Shown here: positions 62,161-64,000 of the stretch, in pieces | How the letters are laid out: the number at the start of each line of letters is the position of its first letter | Position numbering within the stretch: position 1 is the first letter of the stretch | DNA from: JBFWNG01 sp050251195 | GTDB taxonomy: Bacteria > Bdellovibrionota_B > Oligoflexia > Oligoflexales > Oligoflexaceae | Assembly (NCBI GenBank): GCA_050251195.1 | Contig: JBFWNG010000014.1 | Coordinates: forward strand, 1 to 64,000 | Length of the DNA stretch: 64,000 bases | Reading direction: 5' to 3' | Notes under the pieces: model-generated | What the model was told of the DNA's origin: nothing | Databases searched by the model: none | Seen by the model: only the letters and a program-made list of their open reading frames with translations | Made by a program: the position numbers and the translations under genes

Positions 62161-63099
62161 ATGTTTATGAGTGTTTATCAGAGCACGCTTAGAGAATCAG
62201 CGCTTTTTGTGGGTAAAGGTCTACACACGGGTCGAATCGTGCGCATGGAAGTATTCCCTAGCGCCGAAAATACAGGCATCGTTTTCCAGCGTACAGACAA
62301 CAGTGAATTTGAACCGATTCTTGCTCAAACCGGCAACATCGCTTCAACCGAACTTTGCATGACAATAGGCAGCGGCCCCAACCGAATTGCCACAATTGAA
62401 CATTTGATGGCCGCTTTTGCAGGTCTTGGCGTTGACAACGCCTTGGTGAAACTCAATGGTCCCGAAGTGCCAATCATGGACGGAAGTTCCGGTCCATTTG
62501 TAAAAGGATTGCTGAAAGCGGGTCTTACTTGCCAGCCTGCGCTTAAGAAGTTTTTGGTTGTTAAGAAAGAATTGGAAGTAAAAAACGGCGATCAATTCAT
62601 AAAAGTAGAACCTGCTGATGCGCTTACCATAAAATGTTCTATCGATTATGACCGAGGTGTTGTTATCGGCCGGCAATCTGTCGATTACCGGGCATCCCTT
62701 ACGCACTTCTTAGATATCGCAAAATCCCGAACCTTTTGTCACATTAATGACGTTAATGCGATGCGACAAAAAGGTTTGGCGCTTGGCGGCTCCCTTGATA
62801 ACGCTGTCGTGGTGACAGACTCGCAAGTGGTTAATAGAGAAGGTTTGCGCGACCAAAATGAGTTTGTGAAGCATAAGCTTCTCGATCTCATCGGTGATCT
62901 TTATCTTCTCGGATTCCCTATTGTGGGCAAAATCACGGTTCACAAGCCTGGCCACACGCTCCACGCCCAGTTGATGCGCGAACTGCTTAAGAACGGCAGT
63001 GACCATGCTGAAACTGTCCAGCCTGTGGGTGATGTCGTGGGGAGCATGAACGACGCTCAAAAAAATCTCGCCAAAATGGCAGCTTGGGCCTTCGGCTGA
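62161..63099 (+). CDS. lpxC: UDP-3-O-acyl-N-acetylglucosamine deacetylase LpxC
   Basis: Zinc enzyme at the committed step of lipid A synthesis. About 313 residues from the ATG at 62161 (AGGA 7 bases upstream; ATG at 62167 also possible, and the frame is open from 62122). Two LpxC folds: LRESALFVGKGLHTG, zinc ligand in IEHLMAAFAGLGVDNA, ARTF-like KSRTFC, and HKLLDLIGDLYLLG with the second His and Asp. Its stop is 5 bases from that of the converging gene. Confidence 0.96.
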   Translation: MFMSVYQSTLRESALFVGKGLHTGRIVRMEVFPSAENTGIVFQRTDNSEFEPILAQTGNIASTELCMTIGSGPNRIATIEHLMAAFAGLGVDNALVKLNGPEVPIMDGSSGPFVKGLLKAGLTCQPALKKFLVVKKELEVKNGDQFIKVEPADALTIKCSIDYDRGVVIGRQSVDYRASLTHFLDIAKSRTFCHINDVNAMRQKGLALGGSLDNAVVVTDSQVVNREGLRDQNEFVKHKLLDLIGDLYLLGFPIVGKITVHKPGHTLHAQLMRELLKNGSDHAETVQPVGDVVGSMNDAQKNLAKMAAWAFG

Positions 63100-63104
63100 T
63101 CGAA

Positions 63105-63683
63105 TCAGATCGAGTCGGTAGGTATTTCTTCTTGTAGAATCTTCAGATAAGACCGCATGAAGAGGTCTTCGTCACATTCTTTGGCGACCGCTTCTAGAAC
63201 AGAGCGAGCCAACGGAAAACATCCGATATTTTTACACGCCATTGCGAGAATCACAATTGTTTCTCTAGAGCAACAATCGCTGGCCATGAATTCGCCGATG
63301 ACGTCATCATAGCGCCCTTGCTTATATAACAACATCATTCGAAGAAAATCGTAAGCAGCGCTCTTCGTCGCCGCTTTGAGAACGTCCAATGCTTCGCGTA
63401 GCGTTGAATTAAATTGCTCATCCAAAATCTCACAAACGTCCCAAACCATCGTAGGAAGCGAAACATCGAAGCGGTTAAGCAAACTCTCGAAATTGCTCTT
63501 CCAGGAATCATCAGATGCCATCAACTCCCCTACCGTGACGAGCTCGCGGAGAAATTGTCGCTGATCGGATATGTCCTTCTTAACGAGGACGTTGAAGGCA
63601 CTTTGTATAAAGGAAAAAGCGGTAGGCATCAGTGTTGAAGCTGCTTTACTTAGTTCCGCGTATCGTTCTTCTTTGCACACCAT
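63105..63683 (-). CDS. Hypothetical helical protein
   Basis: About 192 residues, predicted all-helical and cytoplasmic, with TPR-like spacing (LLYKQGRYDDVIGEF, FPLARSVLEAVAKECDEDLF). GGA stands 5 bases before the ATG at 63683; a TTG at 63692 is the alternative. No family recognised. Converges closely on lpxC. It may be another member of the helical-repeat group in this genome (30263, 31711, 60860). Confidence 0.6.
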   Translation of the reverse strand: MVCKEERYAELSKAASTLMPTAFSFIQSAFNVLVKKDISDQRQFLRELVTVGELMASDDSWKSNFESLLNRFDVSLPTMVWDVCEILDEQFNSTLREALDVLKAATKSAAYDFLRMMLLYKQGRYDDVIGEFMASDCCSRETIVILAMACKNIGCFPLARSVLEAVAKECDEDLFMRSYLKILQEEIPTDSI

Positions 63684-63847
63684 AACTTCCAAAGGAGCGG
63701 GTAATTGCTATTTATCCGTTTCCAAAAAACTCTCGTGCTGTGGAATTTTATTGTAACACTTTTCTTCGACCTCTTCTAGAAAGCCACAAAGACGTACCGT
63801 GTCGTTCGCGCATTCGCTCGACGAAAGATAAAATCTCCTTTGTGATA

Positions 63848-64000
63848 ATGACTTGGATATCAGGATTCATAGTTGGCAACGGAGTGGCGTACTACGCCAA
63901 TCTGAGCGCCGCCCTTTTGACGTGCGTTTTTTCTGCGGCAATGGTGGTCTTATTTGCTATACGGAGCCATCTAAAGTGGAAGCTTGTGGTCTTGTTTCAT
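63848..64000 (+). CDS. Partial N-terminus of a membrane protein, possibly ComEC
   Basis: An open frame from the ATG at 63848 runs off the window after 51 codons. It has two hydrophobic segments separated by a short polar turn and ends with a basic stretch leading to another hydrophobic start (RSHLKWKLVVLFH). This fits the N-terminus of ComEC/Rec2 DNA-uptake channels but also of many other polytopic proteins. There is no strong ribosome-binding site. Confidence 0.4.
   Translation, partial: MTWISGFIVGNGVAYYANLSAALLTCVFSAAMVVLFAIRSHLKWKLVVLFH

Noticed and set aside
1..64000. CRISPR arrays, IS elements, integrases, toxin-antitoxin or phage genes
   Set aside because: None seen: no regular direct-repeat array, transposase, integrase or phage structural motif.

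Overview
The window reads as chromosome from a free-living or predatory-type, motile, Gram-negative bacterium. The Gram-negative call rests on lpxC, hldD, an Omp85-family barrel, several other outer-membrane barrels and many lipoproteins. Gene order in the flagellar block (fliL-M-N-O-P-Q-R-flhB-A-F-G-fliA-cheY), G+C near one half by eye, common TTG/GTG starts and very tight packing suggest the Bdellovibrionota/Oligoflexia or a neighbouring deltaproteobacterial group. That placement is inference; the window has no rRNA gene. I saw no insertion sequence, prophage, CRISPR array or tRNA gene.

Layout. 0-8.3 kb: a small membrane protein, an aldehyde-dehydrogenase-fold protein with altered catalytic residues, a phosphohexomutase, a tandem pair of outer-membrane barrel paralogues, ssb and a lipoprotein. 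8.3-16.6 kb: smc, then a leftward group with a small helical protein, an Omp85-type protein, hldD, a cytochrome c lipoprotein and an outer-membrane protein. 16.8-29.5 kb: one long rightward flagellar operon covering the C-ring (fliM, fliN), export gate (fliO-R, flhB, flhA), placement and number control (flhF, flhG), sigma-28 (fliA), a canonical cheY, a PilZ-like protein and a DUF2802-type protein. 29.5-33.9 kb: an alpha/beta hydrolase and two divergently transcribed receiver-TPR proteins. Their three receiver domains have all lost the phosphorylatable aspartate (Thr, Pro and Glu in its place). This is the most interesting unit in the window.

33.9-43.8 kb: a leftward dacB-maeB-FAD oxidase operon, a methylmalonyl-CoA epimerase, an M50 site-2 protease, an esterase, then trxB-mrp-DUF971. 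43.8-46.2 kb: a sensorless histidine kinase and a large lipoprotein. 46.8-50.3 kb: sucC-sucD-macro-like-murB, an operon joining the TCA cycle to wall synthesis with a degenerate macro-domain protein between. 50.3-56.3 kb: small lipoprotein, fatty-acid hydroxylase family, TerC, a LysR regulator divergent from a Tat-exported intradiol dioxygenase with a clear terminator, and recN. 56.5-60.0 kb: a leftward operon of three envelope proteins. 60.2-64.0 kb: TetR regulator, helical-repeat proteins, lpxC, and at the right edge the start of a membrane protein that may be ComEC.

Palindromic intergenic repeats sit at three convergent gene junctions, while other convergent pairs abut within a few bases or share their stop codons. 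Where a downstream start with a good ribosome-binding site or signal peptide exists, I moved the start to it and say so.
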